A stretch of 64,000 bases of DNA from an uncultured Acidimicrobiales bacterium (GCA_937922045.1 CAKZXA010000068.1:1-64000); one strand, 5' to 3'. Shown: positions 48,751-59,637, numbered from the stretch's first letter. Program-made: numbers and translations. Notes: generated by a model not told the origin, from the letters alone.

Positions 48751-49126
48751 GATGGCTTGCTCGTGTGGCGCTGGTTCTGGGCGGCTGCGGTCTCGACCAG
48801 TGGCCTCGACCACACCATCGACATCGCGGGCGATGACCCGGAGGCCTTCTCCGATGCGGTCGATGGCTTGATGAGGGGTTCAACGACATTGGCGATGTCG
48901 GCGCCGGAGCGGCGCCTGCCGGGCAGGCCGATGAGGGGCTTCGTCATAGTTTCTCAGACTGTATCGCGAGGCTGACAGCGGCGGCAGGGGCGGGCTGAAA
49001 GGAGGTCCGGGGCTAAGTTTTGCTGGCGAATGGCCGAGGGAGGGAAGCAGCCCTAGGGGCGAAGGCAATTGCTGCAGCGATCAGCCGTTGCCGGAGATTC
49101 CTAACTATCCGACACGGAAGGAAGAT

Positions 49127-50458
49127 GTGAACTCGGACGAACCAACAAGTGCCTATAGCCGGTACCGCGTTCTCTGGCCTGATCATCTCGGCCTCGCTCG
49201 GGGCAAGTATCTCCCGGCGCGCTCGGCCAGCGGTGGCACGTCGTTCTCCATCGGGGTCTTTCTTCAGAGCTACGACCGGGTGCTCTACGATGTTTCGTCT
49301 GGCATCGATTCGGTTGGTTTGCCTGATCTCGATGCTGTCTATGACCTGGAGCGGGCGCGTCCTGGTTGGGAACCGGGCACAGGCATTGTGATCGCCGACT
49401 TAGTCCTCGACGACGAGCCATTCGAAACGTCGCCTCGGCAGGTGTTGCGGAGGGCGATCGAGGCGTGGCGAGACCAGGGTTTCAGCCCGGTCGTCGGTTT
49501 CGAACTCGAGGCCTACCTTCTCCATCTGAATGAAGAAGACGATTGGGTTCCGGTGCCCTCGCCCTCGTCCTACCTCTACGGCACTGGGGCGCACGCTGAT
49601 TCGACCGGCGTGATCGATGAGATCATGGAGAAGGCCGAGGCAAGTGGCATCCCGATCGAGTCTGTGAACGGCGAGTTCGACGTGCCGCAGTTCGAACTCA
49701 CGCTCGAGTTCGCCGATGCGTTGACGGCGGTCGACAACGCCTTCCTCTTCAAGGAACTAGCGCGAGAGGTTGCACACGGCCATGGGCTAAAGCTGACGTT
49801 CATGGGCAAGCCGGTCGCCGAAAAAGCCGGTTCGGGGCTTCACATCAATCTTTCGATGGCCGACGATCAGGGAAACAACGCCTTCGCCGACGACTCGGAG
49901 GGGGATGGGTTGTCGAAGCTGGCCCGACAGGTCTTGGCGGGACTACTCGATCACCACGAAGCGCTGTCCGCCATGTGCGCTCCTACGGTCAACGCTTACA
50001 AGCGTCTTGTGGCAGGCGAGTTTGTTGGTCAGTGGGCCAATTGGGGATACGACCACAGAGCGGTTGCGGTCCGTGTCCCGCCTCAACGTGGGCTTCGGAC
50101 CCGCCTTGAGCATCGCCTCTCTGACGGTTCGGCCAATCCCTATCTGGCGACCGCTGCAATTCTGCAGGCGGGCCTTCTCGGAGTCGAGGATTACCTCTAT
50201 CCCGAAGAGGCCGAGACTGGCGATGGTCTCTCCAGCCGTTCAACGGAGAGACGATGCCCCGAGACGCTCGGCGCCGCAGTCGAAGCCTTGCTCGCGGACA
50301 CCGCGCTTGTAAACGCTGTCGGCGCCGACGCCGTGAACAATTTCTGCGACCACAAGACGATCGAGTGGCGTGTCTTCACCGAGGTCGAGCCCCATTGGCG
50401 CGACAAGTCGGACATGATCACGGCCTGGGAATACGAGACCTATCTGCCATTCCACTGA
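49127..50458 (+). CDS. Glutamine synthetase family protein
   Basis: GFELEAYLL, GLKLTFMGKPVAEKAGSGLHINLSM, RVPPQRGLRTRLEHRLSDGSANPYLATAAILQAGLLG. Confidence 0.9.
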   Translation: MNSDEPTSAYSRYRVLWPDHLGLARGKYLPARSASGGTSFSIGVFLQSYDRVLYDVSSGIDSVGLPDLDAVYDLERARPGWEPGTGIVIADLVLDDEPFETSPRQVLRRAIEAWRDQGFSPVVGFELEAYLLHLNEEDDWVPVPSPSSYLYGTGAHADSTGVIDEIMEKAEASGIPIESVNGEFDVPQFELTLEFADALTAVDNAFLFKELAREVAHGHGLKLTFMGKPVAEKAGSGLHINLSMADDQGNNAFADDSEGDGLSKLARQVLAGLLDHHEALSAMCAPTVNAYKRLVAGEFVGQWANWGYDHRAVAVRVPPQRGLRTRLEHRLSDGSANPYLATAAILQAGLLGVEDYLYPEEAETGDGLSSRSTERRCPETLGAAVEALLADTALVNAVGADAVNNFCDHKTIEWRVFTEVEPHWRDKSDMITAWEYETYLPFH

Positions 50459-50480
50459 ACGATCGTCTACCCTCGAAAGG

Positions 50481-51284
50481 GTGCGAGTACGGGCGCCTGG
50501 ATCATCGGCCAATATCGGTCCCGGTTTTGACGTACTGGGCGTGGCGGTTGCCCGCTACGCCTGGGTCGAAGACCATGGAGACGGCGAACCTTGCGCGCCT
50601 GGCCATATCGCCCGCGTCGCCTACGAGCACGCTGGAGGCACCGAGCCTATCTGGTTCGACTTCACCGTCGAACCGGCGCGCGGTTTGGGGTTCTCGGCTG
50701 CGGCTCGAGCCGCTGGGGCCGTGCTGGCCCGTTTGCAGGCCGGTTCGTCGCGGGAGCAGGCACAGCTCGAGGCCTACGATGTGGTTGCCGAGATCGAGGG
50801 CCACGGGGACAACGCTGCCCCTGCCGTCTTCGGAGGCTTTCATGTGATCGCCGGCGACGTACGCCATCGTGTTGCGGCCAAGTTGCCTGGGCAACTGTTG
50901 TTCTGGGTCCCCGACACCGCTACCGAAACAAACAAGTCTCGAGCCATGCTGGACCCGCTGGTCAGCCGGGCTGACGCTGTCTTCAACGTGGGTCGGGCCG
51001 CCTTGCTGATGGCCGCTCTCTACGAATCCCGGATCGACCTCTTCCGCACCGCTACCGACGATCGATTGCATCAGCCGGCCCGCTTTGACGACTGTGAGGC
51101 GTCCTATGATGCCTATCGCCGGGCCCTGGAGGCGGGGGCGGCTGCCGCCTGGCTCAGCGGCTCTGGGCCGACGGTTGGTGTCCTCGTCGACGAGAGCCAC
51201 GCCGACGCTGTTCGCCAGGCACTGCGCTCGACCGCAAACGTGCTAGACCTCGAGGTCGACGAGCAAGGCGCAATACCTATCTGA
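50481..51284 (+). CDS. Homoserine kinase-like GHMP kinase
   Basis: VRAPGSSANIGPGFDVLGVAV, ARGLGFSAAARAAGAVLA, GHGDNAAPAVFGGF, AAWLSGSGPTVGVLV. Confidence 0.85.
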   Translation: MRVRAPGSSANIGPGFDVLGVAVARYAWVEDHGDGEPCAPGHIARVAYEHAGGTEPIWFDFTVEPARGLGFSAAARAAGAVLARLQAGSSREQAQLEAYDVVAEIEGHGDNAAPAVFGGFHVIAGDVRHRVAAKLPGQLLFWVPDTATETNKSRAMLDPLVSRADAVFNVGRAALLMAALYESRIDLFRTATDDRLHQPARFDDCEASYDAYRRALEAGAAAAWLSGSGPTVGVLVDESHADAVRQALRSTANVLDLEVDEQGAIPI

Positions 51285-51308
51285 CACTGTCGATCTAGCA
51301 CTGTCGAT

Positions 51309-52250
51309 CTAGCCGTCACCGTCATCGGTGGTCGACCAGACGAGGTGGGATCGTTCCGCATCACAAAGGAAGCTCCCACCTGGCTCTGGTTCGTCCAGAA
51401 AGGCCGCGATTTCACGAGCCGAAACAGCCCACGACCGATTGCTGTCGCTGGTTGACACGGCAAAGAGCAGGCCGACCAAGGAATCCGCCCGGTAGAGACC
51501 GGCGCCGCTGTCGCCCTGGCCAGTGAGTGCGTCGACGATGTAGCCGTGTCGTAGCGAGCGGCCGGGCCTGCGGACGTTGTCCATCTCGATCAGGGTCACC
51601 TCGGACACGATGAAGGGAATCGTTCCCGATGAGGCACCCACGATGATGCCTCCATCGTCGATCGCCAGCATGTGCAACGGTGGGGCAGGAACCGGCTCAT
51701 CGGAGAGAGGCTCGACCTCCAGCATGGCCAGATCTCGTTCGGCGTCGAGGGATGCGACTGTCGCCCGCTGGCTGCTCCCGTTCCAGTCGACGACAACCGA
51801 AGCCGAACCGGCTACGACGTGGGCGGCGGTCAGCACAGAAGACGTTGTGACGCGGATACCCGAACCCATGCTGTCATTGGCGTCGCCACACCCTTTGGTC
51901 CTGATCGAAACGGCTCGGTCCACAGCCGCGACGGGGTCTGCGGGGGGAGATGCCTGGTTGGTACATCCGATAGTTAGCAGAACGAAGGTGGTGATCAGTG
52001 CGAGCACGGTTCGCCCCCGGCTCGTGTCCTGGCCTCGGCCAGTAGTCTTGGTCGTGTGCGGCGCGCTGTTCTCCTCCGATCCATCCAGCGACAGATCGAT
52101 GGCGAGGATGTTGTTCATGGTGCGGCCATGCTCTGGCGACGACATCCAAACCATCTCGCCATCATTATGCTTTCGGCGGCGAGTACGTGGCTTGTGGTGT
52201 CTCTGGCCACCGAAGCCGCACGAGCTGACCGGTTGCTTTGGGCCGCCCTG
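51309..52250 (-). CDS. Trypsin-like serine protease with N-terminal hydrophobic anchor; exact start uncertain
   Basis: TSSVLTAAHVVAG, LDAERDLAMLEVEPL, ALTGQGDSGAGLYRADSLVGLLFA (His/Asp/Ser triad). Confidence 0.82.
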   Translation of the reverse strand, partial: QGGPKQPVSSCGFGGQRHHKPRTRRRKHNDGEMVWMSSPEHGRTMNNILAIDLSLDGSEENSAPHTTKTTGRGQDTSRGRTVLALITTFVLLTIGCTNQASPPADPVAAVDRAVSIRTKGCGDANDSMGSGIRVTTSSVLTAAHVVAGSASVVVDWNGSSQRATVASLDAERDLAMLEVEPLSDEPVPAPPLHMLAIDDGGIIVGASSGTIPFIVSEVTLIEMDNVRRPGRSLRHGYIVDALTGQGDSGAGLYRADSLVGLLFAVSTSDSNRSWAVSAREIAAFLDEPEPGGSFLCDAERSHLVWSTTDDGDG

Positions 52251-52502
52251 GTCGGCGTTGTTGCGGCTGGGCTCACGACGAAAAGGTACATTCTGGCGGC
52301 GACCGACAAACAACTCGTTCTGCTGCGTGCATCACCGGTTCGCAACGTCGCTGTCTCCATTGATCGTCGGTTAGAGGCTGGTGCTGTCGTCCAGAGGGTG
52401 AGTGGCACCCTCGTGACCGTCGACTGGTCGATCGATGGCGCCGTCTACACGGCGACAAAGCATGCTGACAAAGACCTCGCCTCGCTCATCGCTGCAACCT
52501 GA
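52128..52502 (+). CDS. Small membrane protein
   Basis: MLWRRHPNHLAIIMLSAASTWLVVSL...LWAALVGVVAAGLTTKRYILAATDKQLVLLRAS; overlaps divergent protease 5' end if long starts are used. Confidence 0.5.
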   Translation: MLWRRHPNHLAIIMLSAASTWLVVSLATEAARADRLLWAALVGVVAAGLTTKRYILAATDKQLVLLRASPVRNVAVSIDRRLEAGAVVQRVSGTLVTVDWSIDGAVYTATKHADKDLASLIAAT

Positions 52503-52586
52503 GACAGGTCACGCGGTGTGTCGAGATCCAAACGACAAGAGGACCGACCATCAGGCCGGCCCTCCCATCACTTTGGTCGAGGATTC

Positions 52587-53819
52587 TTAGAGTGCGGTCT
52601 GCTGCGTTAGGTAGGAGCGTTCGGCCAAGCCGTGCCACTCGGAAATTCCTTCACGGAACTCGCGCCACGGTCCGAGGATGGCTGCGAACTTCTCGTCTTC
52701 GGCGGCTAGCTCGTCGAGCACGTTTTCGGTCTCGGCCTTGAAGGCAGCCATGAGTTCTGGTGAGAACTCCCGGATCTCGGCGAACTCCTTGACCTTCTGA
52801 AGATCGCGCTGGTTGAGCACGTCGTAGAGCGCCATGGTCTTCATGTTGGCGAAGGCTGCTGCGTTCTCGATTGCCGCCTTGTAGGTGTCGGGTAGCTCAT
52901 TCCACTTCTCAAGGCTGAACTGAACCTCAAGAGCGGTGCCTGGCTCCCACCAGCCGGGGTGATAGTAGAAGAGGTCGGTGCCGAGCTGGTCGAGGCCGAG
53001 GATGAGGTCGTCGGTCGGGCCGACGAACTCGGCAGCGTCGATCGCTCCGGTCTGGATCGAGGTGAGAATTTCGCCGCCAGGAATGGTGATCTGTTCGCCA
53101 CCCAGATTGCTGAGCACCTTGCCAGCAATACCCGGAATGCGCATCTTCAGACCCTGAAGGTCATCGACGGTGTTGATCTCCTTGGAGAACCAGCCACCCA
53201 TCTGGCAGCCGGTGGCGCCAGCGGGGAAGGCAATGACGCCATGTTCCTCAGCGTAGAACTCATTGAGGAGCTCGATACCGCCGCCTTCGTAAAGCCAGGC
53301 ATTCTGTTGACGCTGCGTCAGGCCGAAGGGCACCGCAGTACCGAACTGCTGCACCGGGCTGAGCCCGACGTAGTAATACGACGCCGTGTGGCCTGCCTCA
53401 GCACCGCCATCGCGCACGGCTGGCAGCACATCGAGTCCGCCTACGATCTCACCGGCTGGCTTTGGGTTGATCTTGAACTTGCCGCCGGTCAGGCGAGATA
53501 CCTCGGTGGCGAAGATCTGGGCCGACCCGAACAGGGTGACGAGCGACGTTGGCCAACTGGTGGCCATGTTCCACTCGAGTTCAGGAGCGTCGCCTTGAAC
53601 CTCAGTGACCGTTTCTGTTTCGGTAGCATCCGAATCGCTCTCGGAATTGTCGGCTGCAGTGCTGTCGGTGTTCGATGCAGCGTCGGTATCCACCTCGGTC
53701 GTCGAACAGGCAGAAAGTATGGCCGCACTAGCAGCGAAGCCAGCCACGCCAACTCCTGCTTGGCCTAAGAATGACCGACGGTTAAGCGTCGGTTCGTTGG
53801 ATTCATTTTCGGCAGTCAC
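52587..53819 (-). CDS. TRAP transporter substrate-binding protein (DctP-type, Tat signal)
   Basis: LNRRSFLGQAGVGVAGFAASAAILSACS; WNMATSWPTSLVTLFGSAQIFATEVSRLTGGKFKI. Confidence 0.92.
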   Translation of the reverse strand: MTAENESNEPTLNRRSFLGQAGVGVAGFAASAAILSACSTTEVDTDAASNTDSTAADNSESDSDATETETVTEVQGDAPELEWNMATSWPTSLVTLFGSAQIFATEVSRLTGGKFKINPKPAGEIVGGLDVLPAVRDGGAEAGHTASYYYVGLSPVQQFGTAVPFGLTQRQQNAWLYEGGGIELLNEFYAEEHGVIAFPAGATGCQMGGWFSKEINTVDDLQGLKMRIPGIAGKVLSNLGGEQITIPGGEILTSIQTGAIDAAEFVGPTDDLILGLDQLGTDLFYYHPGWWEPGTALEVQFSLEKWNELPDTYKAAIENAAAFANMKTMALYDVLNQRDLQKVKEFAEIREFSPELMAAFKAETENVLDELAAEDEKFAAILGPWREFREGISEWHGLAERSYLTQQTAL

Positions 53820-53844
53820 GCTTCGCGCCTCCTGTGTTGAATGG

Positions 53845-55557
53845 TTAGGGTCCGCCCAGCAGCTGTAACCAGCCTGCGGGTTTGGCCTCGTGTTCCTCCG
53901 AATAGGCACCCAAGGTGCTGTCGGCGTCGCCCTCATCGGAGCAAGCGCCACCCACAGCCTTGGAGTTGAAGAGGCAATACGAGAAATTGGTGATCCCCGG
54001 CAAGAGGCCGAGAATGATCAGGGCCACGATCTGAAGGCCCATGAAGGGGATCGCACCCTTGTGAATGTCTGCAGTCTTCACCTCGGGTGGAGCGACGCTC
54101 TGAAGGTAGAAGAGCGAGAACCCGACAGGTGGGGAGATGAAGGCGATGTTGAGGTTTACCGCCATCAGCACGGCGAACCAGACAATCTCGGGTTCGGTGA
54201 AGGCGAGCAGTTCCATGGCTGGAACGAAGATCGGAACAACGATAAAGGTGATTTCGAGGAACTCGAGGTTGATGCCGAGAAGGAATACAGCAACCATGGC
54301 CACGAGGACGAAGCCAGGCTTTCCGCCAGGAATACTGGAGAGCCATTGGGCCACCTGCGCTGAACCGCCGAGCTCTTGAAACATGAGCCGAAAGAAGAGC
54401 GAGCAGAAGAGCAAGGTCATCACCAGGATGGTGATGTTGGCCGTTGAGTTTGCCGCTTCTTTGAGGGCCGTCCAGGTCAGTTTCCACCGAGGCTGGATGT
54501 GGGTAGCCCCGTCGCGGCTGAGGATGCGGTCGAACACATAGTTGAGGACCGAAAGAATGAGGGCGCCGAACACGCCGACCGCCCCGGACTCTGACGGTGT
54601 GGCCAAACCCTGAAAGATCGAGACGAGCACGCCCATGATGAGCACGAGGATCGGAACGATCGAGACAAGGACTTCAGCGGTCAGCATGCTGAAGGTATTG
54701 ACGACGAGGAACGAGACGACGAATGTGATCGCCGCTCCGGTTAAAGCAACGTTGAAACCGATGAGCAGCATGGCCAAGAACACGATCGCTGCCAATGAGG
54801 TGGCGATGATGAGTGCTGAACGCGAGCTTGGGTTGCCCTCGAGCTGGCGTTCCTCTGCTGGCATGGCGGGGCCGACCTCGGGCCGGATGAGCGAGATACC
54901 GAGGGCGTAGAGGATATAGAGGCCGCTCAACAACAGCCCAGGGAGAAGAGCTCCTGAGAAGAGCCCAATGATGCCGACACCGAGTTCTTGTGCGAGCAGG
55001 ATCAGGACGATCGAGGGCGGCAGGAGCTGGGCCAGAGTGCCGGAGGCGATGATGGCTCCGGTAGCGAGTTTGTGGTCATAGCCAAGCCGAATCATCGCCG
55101 GTAGTGAGAGAAGCCCCATCACAATGACGGTGGCCGCCACAACACCGGTCGCCGCTGCCAACAAGGTACCCACCACGATGACGGCCGCAGCGACACCACC
55201 GCGGAGCGAACCCATCAACAAGCCAAAGGCGTTTAGCAGGCGCTCTGCCAGACCCGAGCGTTCGAGAATTGCGCCCATGAGCACGAAGAGCGGCACGGCC
55301 AGCAATTCGCCCGACTGAAGTGACTTGGCCCAGTTCGGAGGAAGCTGGCCCGACAAGGTGCCGGGATCGAAGGTATTGATGCTGATCACGTTGGCCATTG
55401 CTCCAATGAAGGAGAAGGCGAGAGCTGTCGCGGCGAAGGAGAAGGCCACGTTGTAACCGGTGAGGATGAGGAACATGAACACGAGGAACATCAGGAGTGC
55501 GAGGAAGACCCCGAGGTCGAGTCCAAGTATCTCAACGAGCTGAGCTGCAACCATCAC
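53845..55557 (-). CDS. TRAP transporter large permease (DctM-type)
   Basis: PLFVLMGAILERSGLAERLLNAFGLLMGSLRGGVAAAVIVVGTLLAAATGVVAATVIVMGLLSLPAMIRLGYD. Confidence 0.94.
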   Translation of the reverse strand: MMVAAQLVEILGLDLGVFLALLMFLVFMFLILTGYNVAFSFAATALAFSFIGAMANVISINTFDPGTLSGQLPPNWAKSLQSGELLAVPLFVLMGAILERSGLAERLLNAFGLLMGSLRGGVAAAVIVVGTLLAAATGVVAATVIVMGLLSLPAMIRLGYDHKLATGAIIASGTLAQLLPPSIVLILLAQELGVGIIGLFSGALLPGLLLSGLYILYALGISLIRPEVGPAMPAEERQLEGNPSSRSALIIATSLAAIVFLAMLLIGFNVALTGAAITFVVSFLVVNTFSMLTAEVLVSIVPILVLIMGVLVSIFQGLATPSESGAVGVFGALILSVLNYVFDRILSRDGATHIQPRWKLTWTALKEAANSTANITILVMTLLFCSLFFRLMFQELGGSAQVAQWLSSIPGGKPGFVLVAMVAVFLLGINLEFLEITFIVVPIFVPAMELLAFTEPEIVWFAVLMAVNLNIAFISPPVGFSLFYLQSVAPPEVKTADIHKGAIPFMGLQIVALIILGLLPGITNFSYCLFNSKAVGGACSDEGDADSTLGAYSEEHEAKPAGWLQLLGGP

Positions 55558-55563
55558 GATCTC

Positions 55564-56454
55564 CTATTCGACCCGCAATGGAGCGTCGACTTCTGCGACA
55601 TCGCCCAAATCATCCCGACCAGCCATTACAAAACCAGTCTTGATCATCTCGGCCACCACCTGCGCTATCCAAAGCATGAAGCCGACAAACAGGAAGGCTT
55701 GAATCGGGCCAACCGGTAGTTCGCCAGCGTTTCCCGAGACTTCCCAGCTCTCCCAGACTCGCCAACCCGAAGGCCAGGAGCCAGCACCGTCATTGGCGAA
55801 ACGGTTGAACCCGAGGGACCGGGCGGCGAACGGCTTGAGCACACGGATCCCGAGAATCAGGAACGGTAGGAAGAAGAAGGTATGCATCACGAAATCGAGC
55901 CAGGCCTTGCGCCGGGCCGACCAGTCTGCCCACCAGAAGTCGATGCGGGGATTGATCCCATCTCGAACCCCGTAGTTAACGCCGAGGAGGAACAACATGC
56001 CAAAGCTCATCCAGGCCAAGCTGAACGTCTGGTTGAAGAGGATGTCGCGCTCGAACCAGTTGTTGGCATAGCGAGTAACAACGTTGAAAAGTTGGAGGAA
56101 GAAGATCAGGACAGCGAAGATCATGGCCGCCACCCTGGTCACATCCGAGACTCTTTCGATGGCCGCTCGAATGGCATTGAGCGCTGTTGCCGAGGTGGAG
56201 ATCGCAATGGTGGCGATCGTTGTCAGCCACAGCCACCACGGCATCCGGGCTACGAGTAGATCCCAGCCGACGATGGTTGCGATGATGGCCAAGACCGTAA
56301 ACGCAGCCGCAACCCATCCGATTGGATGGGCAAGCCTAAAAAGACGGCCTACTTTGGAATCGCCAGACGTTGCGACCCCGTCTTCGTCCAACGGCGTTTC
56401 TTGACTGTCGGCAATCTGACCGTCAGCCATGAACATGCCGGTTGATTCGATCAA
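55564..56454 (-). CDS. TRAP transporter small permease (DctQ-type)
   Basis: Four hydrophobic segments, FSLAWMSFGMLFLLGVNYGVRDGINPRIDFW; adjacent to DctM. Confidence 0.88.
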   Translation of the reverse strand: MIESTGMFMADGQIADSQETPLDEDGVATSGDSKVGRLFRLAHPIGWVAAAFTVLAIIATIVGWDLLVARMPWWLWLTTIATIAISTSATALNAIRAAIERVSDVTRVAAMIFAVLIFFLQLFNVVTRYANNWFERDILFNQTFSLAWMSFGMLFLLGVNYGVRDGINPRIDFWWADWSARRKAWLDFVMHTFFFLPFLILGIRVLKPFAARSLGFNRFANDGAGSWPSGWRVWESWEVSGNAGELPVGPIQAFLFVGFMLWIAQVVAEMIKTGFVMAGRDDLGDVAEVDAPLRVE

Positions 56455-56583
56455 CTGTTCTTGTCACGTATCTCCCCCTGGTGATGCTTGACGGTTGCAG
56501 CATAGCGGCTTGTCGAACATGGGAGAAGTCAATGTGCTGAGCAGATGCCGACCCTGGCTCGTTGGTTGCTTGAAGCGGCTCGC

Positions 56584-57081
56584 TCAGTCGTCGAGATTCT
56601 CTTCGAGTTCAGGTCGCCGTGGTTGGTCGAGCAGGGCTGCTTGATCGAGGTCGGCAGAGACCTCGGAAGGGTCATCGATATGGAGGGCACCCGACACGAC
56701 GAGATAATTGGTGTGGGCTTCGATGATTGCGGCTGCTGTCTCCTCGCTCACCTTGAGACCGATGACAGCGGCCCGTTCCAACACGTAGGGCAGCGGGTCG
56801 TACTGCTCAAAGACGATGGGGATGGCATCTTGGCTGGACGGACTCCAATGGTACGCCTGTACCCACTCGAGGTGGAGGCGGTGAAGCCGGCGGAGTTCGT
56901 CGTAGCTGAGTTCCGCGGTGACCGACGAGGGAAGAGCCTCGGCACAGAACTCGATGGCCTCGGTGGCATCGATCACGATCTGGTCGGGCATTGCTTCGGT
57001 CTTGCCGACAGCGTCACCGACGAATATCAAGGCGATCACGACGACGAGAACGACCGCTATCGCGAGAATGAGAACAACCAC
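56584..57081 (-). CDS. Hypothetical protein, N-terminal TM
   Basis: MVVLILAIAVVLVVVIALIFVGDAVGKTEAMPDQIVIDATEAIEFCAEALPS. Confidence 0.6.
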   Translation of the reverse strand: MVVLILAIAVVLVVVIALIFVGDAVGKTEAMPDQIVIDATEAIEFCAEALPSSVTAELSYDELRRLHRLHLEWVQAYHWSPSSQDAIPIVFEQYDPLPYVLERAAVIGLKVSEETAAAIIEAHTNYLVVSGALHIDDPSEVSADLDQAALLDQPRRPELEENLDD

Positions 57082-57209
57082 GCCTCAACGATAGAGCCCA
57101 GCTGTCGACGCCAGGTCCAAAACGACCGATCGGCCCAAGCGGTTGCCCGCAAGGACCGATCGATTCGGTTGTCTGTCGATTCGGTTGTATGAGGTAGAAG
57201 AAGCGGCGC

Positions 57210-58322
57210 TTAAAGGCCGATCCGCTGAGCGAGAAGCTCGCGGTGGTAAGTCGGATCGCCAAACATGAGCTCTGAGCTCTTCGCCCGCTTGAAGTAGAGG
57301 TGAGCCGGATGCTCCCAGGTAAAGCCGATGCCGCCATGGATCTGGATGTTTTCAGCCGCTGCGTGGAAATAGGCCTCTGAGCAGTAGGCCTTGGCCAGCG
57401 ATGCGACCTCCGGCAGCTCGTCGTTCATCTCCGACGCGCACCAGAGGGCGTAGTAGGCGGCTGACTTGGCTGATTCAACCTCGAGCAGCATGTCGGCACA
57501 CTTGTGCTTGATGGCCTGGAAGGAACCGATCGGGCGACCGAACTGGACGCGATCCTTGGCGTATTGAACCGCCATCTCCAAGACGAACTGGGCGCCGCCG
57601 ACCTGTTCTGCGGCTAAGGCGACTGCAGCGAGGTCGAGCACCGTGGCCATGGTGCTCCACCCGGCGCCATCGGAGCCGAGCAGGGTGGCCGGTGTGTTGT
57701 CGAACGTGATTCGAGCCTGCTTGCGGGTCTGATCCATGGTGGCCAGAGATTCGCGGGCGATGCCGCTAGCACCGCCCGCCACCGTAAAGAGGCTTACGCC
57801 CGCTCCGGTGCGAGCGGCGACGACGAGAAGGTCGGCGAGGTGGCCGTCGATGACGAAAGACTTCGTGCCTGAGAGCGTATGGCCGTCGCCAGAGCTCGTC
57901 GCCTCCATGGTGACGCCGGCCTCGTCCCAGCGGCCGTTCTCCTCGGTGAAGGCCAGAGCGGCGATCGTCTCGCCGGAAGCGATGCCCGCTAGGTGGGCCT
58001 TTTTCGCATCGTCGTCGTCTGCGTGCATGATGGCGCTGCTGGCGAGCACACCGGAAAAGAACGGTGCACAGAGCAAGGAGCGACCCATCTCTTCGAGCAC
58101 GACGCCCAGTTCGACGAAGCCGAAGCCTTGGCCACCGTACTCTTCAGGGATGATCATGCTCTGGAGTCCGAGCTGCTCGGCCATCTGTGACCAAACGGCG
58201 TCGTCGTAGCCCTTCTCGGTTTCCATCTGCTCGCGTACCGCGGCCTCTGAGGACTTGTCTTCGAGGAAGGACCGCACGAATTCGCGTAGCTGCTCTTGTT
58301 CTTCGGTAAAGGCGAAATTCAT
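57210..58322 (-). CDS. Acyl-CoA dehydrogenase
   Basis: MNFAFTEEQEQLREFVRSFLEDKSSEAAVREQME, MIIPEEYGGQGFGFVELGVVLEEMGRSLLCAPFF, IQIHGGIGFTWEHPAHLYFKRAK. Confidence 0.95.
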   Translation of the reverse strand: MNFAFTEEQEQLREFVRSFLEDKSSEAAVREQMETEKGYDDAVWSQMAEQLGLQSMIIPEEYGGQGFGFVELGVVLEEMGRSLLCAPFFSGVLASSAIMHADDDDAKKAHLAGIASGETIAALAFTEENGRWDEAGVTMEATSSGDGHTLSGTKSFVIDGHLADLLVVAARTGAGVSLFTVAGGASGIARESLATMDQTRKQARITFDNTPATLLGSDGAGWSTMATVLDLAAVALAAEQVGGAQFVLEMAVQYAKDRVQFGRPIGSFQAIKHKCADMLLEVESAKSAAYYALWCASEMNDELPEVASLAKAYCSEAYFHAAAENIQIHGGIGFTWEHPAHLYFKRAKSSELMFGDPTYHRELLAQRIGL

Positions 58323-58425
58323 AGACTCGCACGGTACTTGTTGACGTCGAGACCGCGCAACTCCTAAAGTGTACGCGCGCGTACTCGTTGATGGGTGGCT
58401 TGGCGGAAGGCGTCCACGGCGGTGG

Positions 58426-59637
58426 TCATGACAAGATGAGGCGTTTCTGGTTCGGTGAAGGAAAGCGAGGTTTCACGACGGTGTCGCCGATGAACGCACC
58501 GATTCGATCCGTCTCGTCGGCCAGCAGTCGCTGATGGTGGACGCCCACCGGCCGGTAGATCTCGCTGACGAGCTCACCGTTTGGGCGTTGATTCCAGCCC
58601 CCTATCACTCGGCCATCGGCCCATACCGTTGGTCCGATGTTCCCATTTCGGTCGGTCACCTCCGACGCTACGTCGTCGTCGAGATACCAATCTCGATGCT
58701 TCCATCCCATCGCGGACGGATCGAGCCCTGGGAGTAGAGCGACCCAGGGCTCGGCCGCGCTTGCCTGCTCGGCTCCAGCGGCGACCGCGGTGTCGGCGCC
58801 ACTGAGCCAGCCGGTGCCGGAAGCAAGATCTACCTCCTGAGCGCCAGTGTCGCTCAAAGCGTTTCGGACATCGGTTTTGGTCATCCCCGTCCACCACGAG
58901 ATATCGGTCTCGGTCCCTGGCCCAAATCGAAGAAGCCAGCGCTCGACCAGGTCAGCCTTAGCTTCGCGCTGCCGGGTCGGATCGGTGCCCATCGACGAAA
59001 GATCGTGATCGTGCCAAGCCCCGGCCGCCACCCAGGCATAGGTCGACGCCGTCCACGAACCGACTGGCCGAGTTCGGCAGAGCTTTCCCTCGAATCCACC
59101 CTGCACCACGACTCGCGTGTGGGCCCTAACCGTTGCCGGGTGCTTTGTGGCCGAGCCTACGGTCACCTCAAATGCGAGGTGGGGGAGTAGCTGGCCGATA
59201 GTGCGAGTCTGGCTCGGCCCATGCTCACGCGTGAGAGCCGCGATCTCTTCGATCGCAGCATCGAGCCACCGGTCGTTGCGGTCGAGAACGTTCAGCAATC
59301 TACGGCGTTCGGCCTGCGCGATCTTGAGGGTCGTTGAACGGTGAGCGACCGGGAGTACGGCGTGGCTCATCACCCAGATCGTGCGCCGCATTGCGTGGTG
59401 CCGGACGAGACGGCGGCTTTCGTAAAGGCTTGATGCCACCGCATCCACCGAAGGTTCGTTGAGGCGAGCCGCCGCGGTCAGATAAACGGTTGCAGGGTCG
59501 CTGGCGTGAAGGGCCACGACATCGTCGGCGATCGTCGCCAAGGACTCGGGTTCGGCTGCGCTGAGGCGCCGACCGGGCACAAGCCGATGGCGGCTGGCCA
59601 AGCGCTGTCTTCGCTCCGCATCCGAAACGCTTGTCAT
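58426..59637 (-). CDS. Winged-helix DNA-binding (AlkZ-like) protein
   Basis: VVALHASDPATVYLTAAARL, LVRHHAMRRTIWVMSHAVLPVAHRST, GPGTETDISWWTGMT, LLPGLDPSAMGWKHRDWYLD. Confidence 0.85.
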   Translation of the reverse strand: MTSVSDAERRQRLASRHRLVPGRRLSAAEPESLATIADDVVALHASDPATVYLTAAARLNEPSVDAVASSLYESRRLVRHHAMRRTIWVMSHAVLPVAHRSTTLKIAQAERRRLLNVLDRNDRWLDAAIEEIAALTREHGPSQTRTIGQLLPHLAFEVTVGSATKHPATVRAHTRVVVQGGFEGKLCRTRPVGSWTASTYAWVAAGAWHDHDLSSMGTDPTRQREAKADLVERWLLRFGPGTETDISWWTGMTKTDVRNALSDTGAQEVDLASGTGWLSGADTAVAAGAEQASAAEPWVALLPGLDPSAMGWKHRDWYLDDDVASEVTDRNGNIGPTVWADGRVIGGWNQRPNGELVSEIYRPVGVHHQRLLADETDRIGAFIGDTVVKPRFPSPNQKRLILS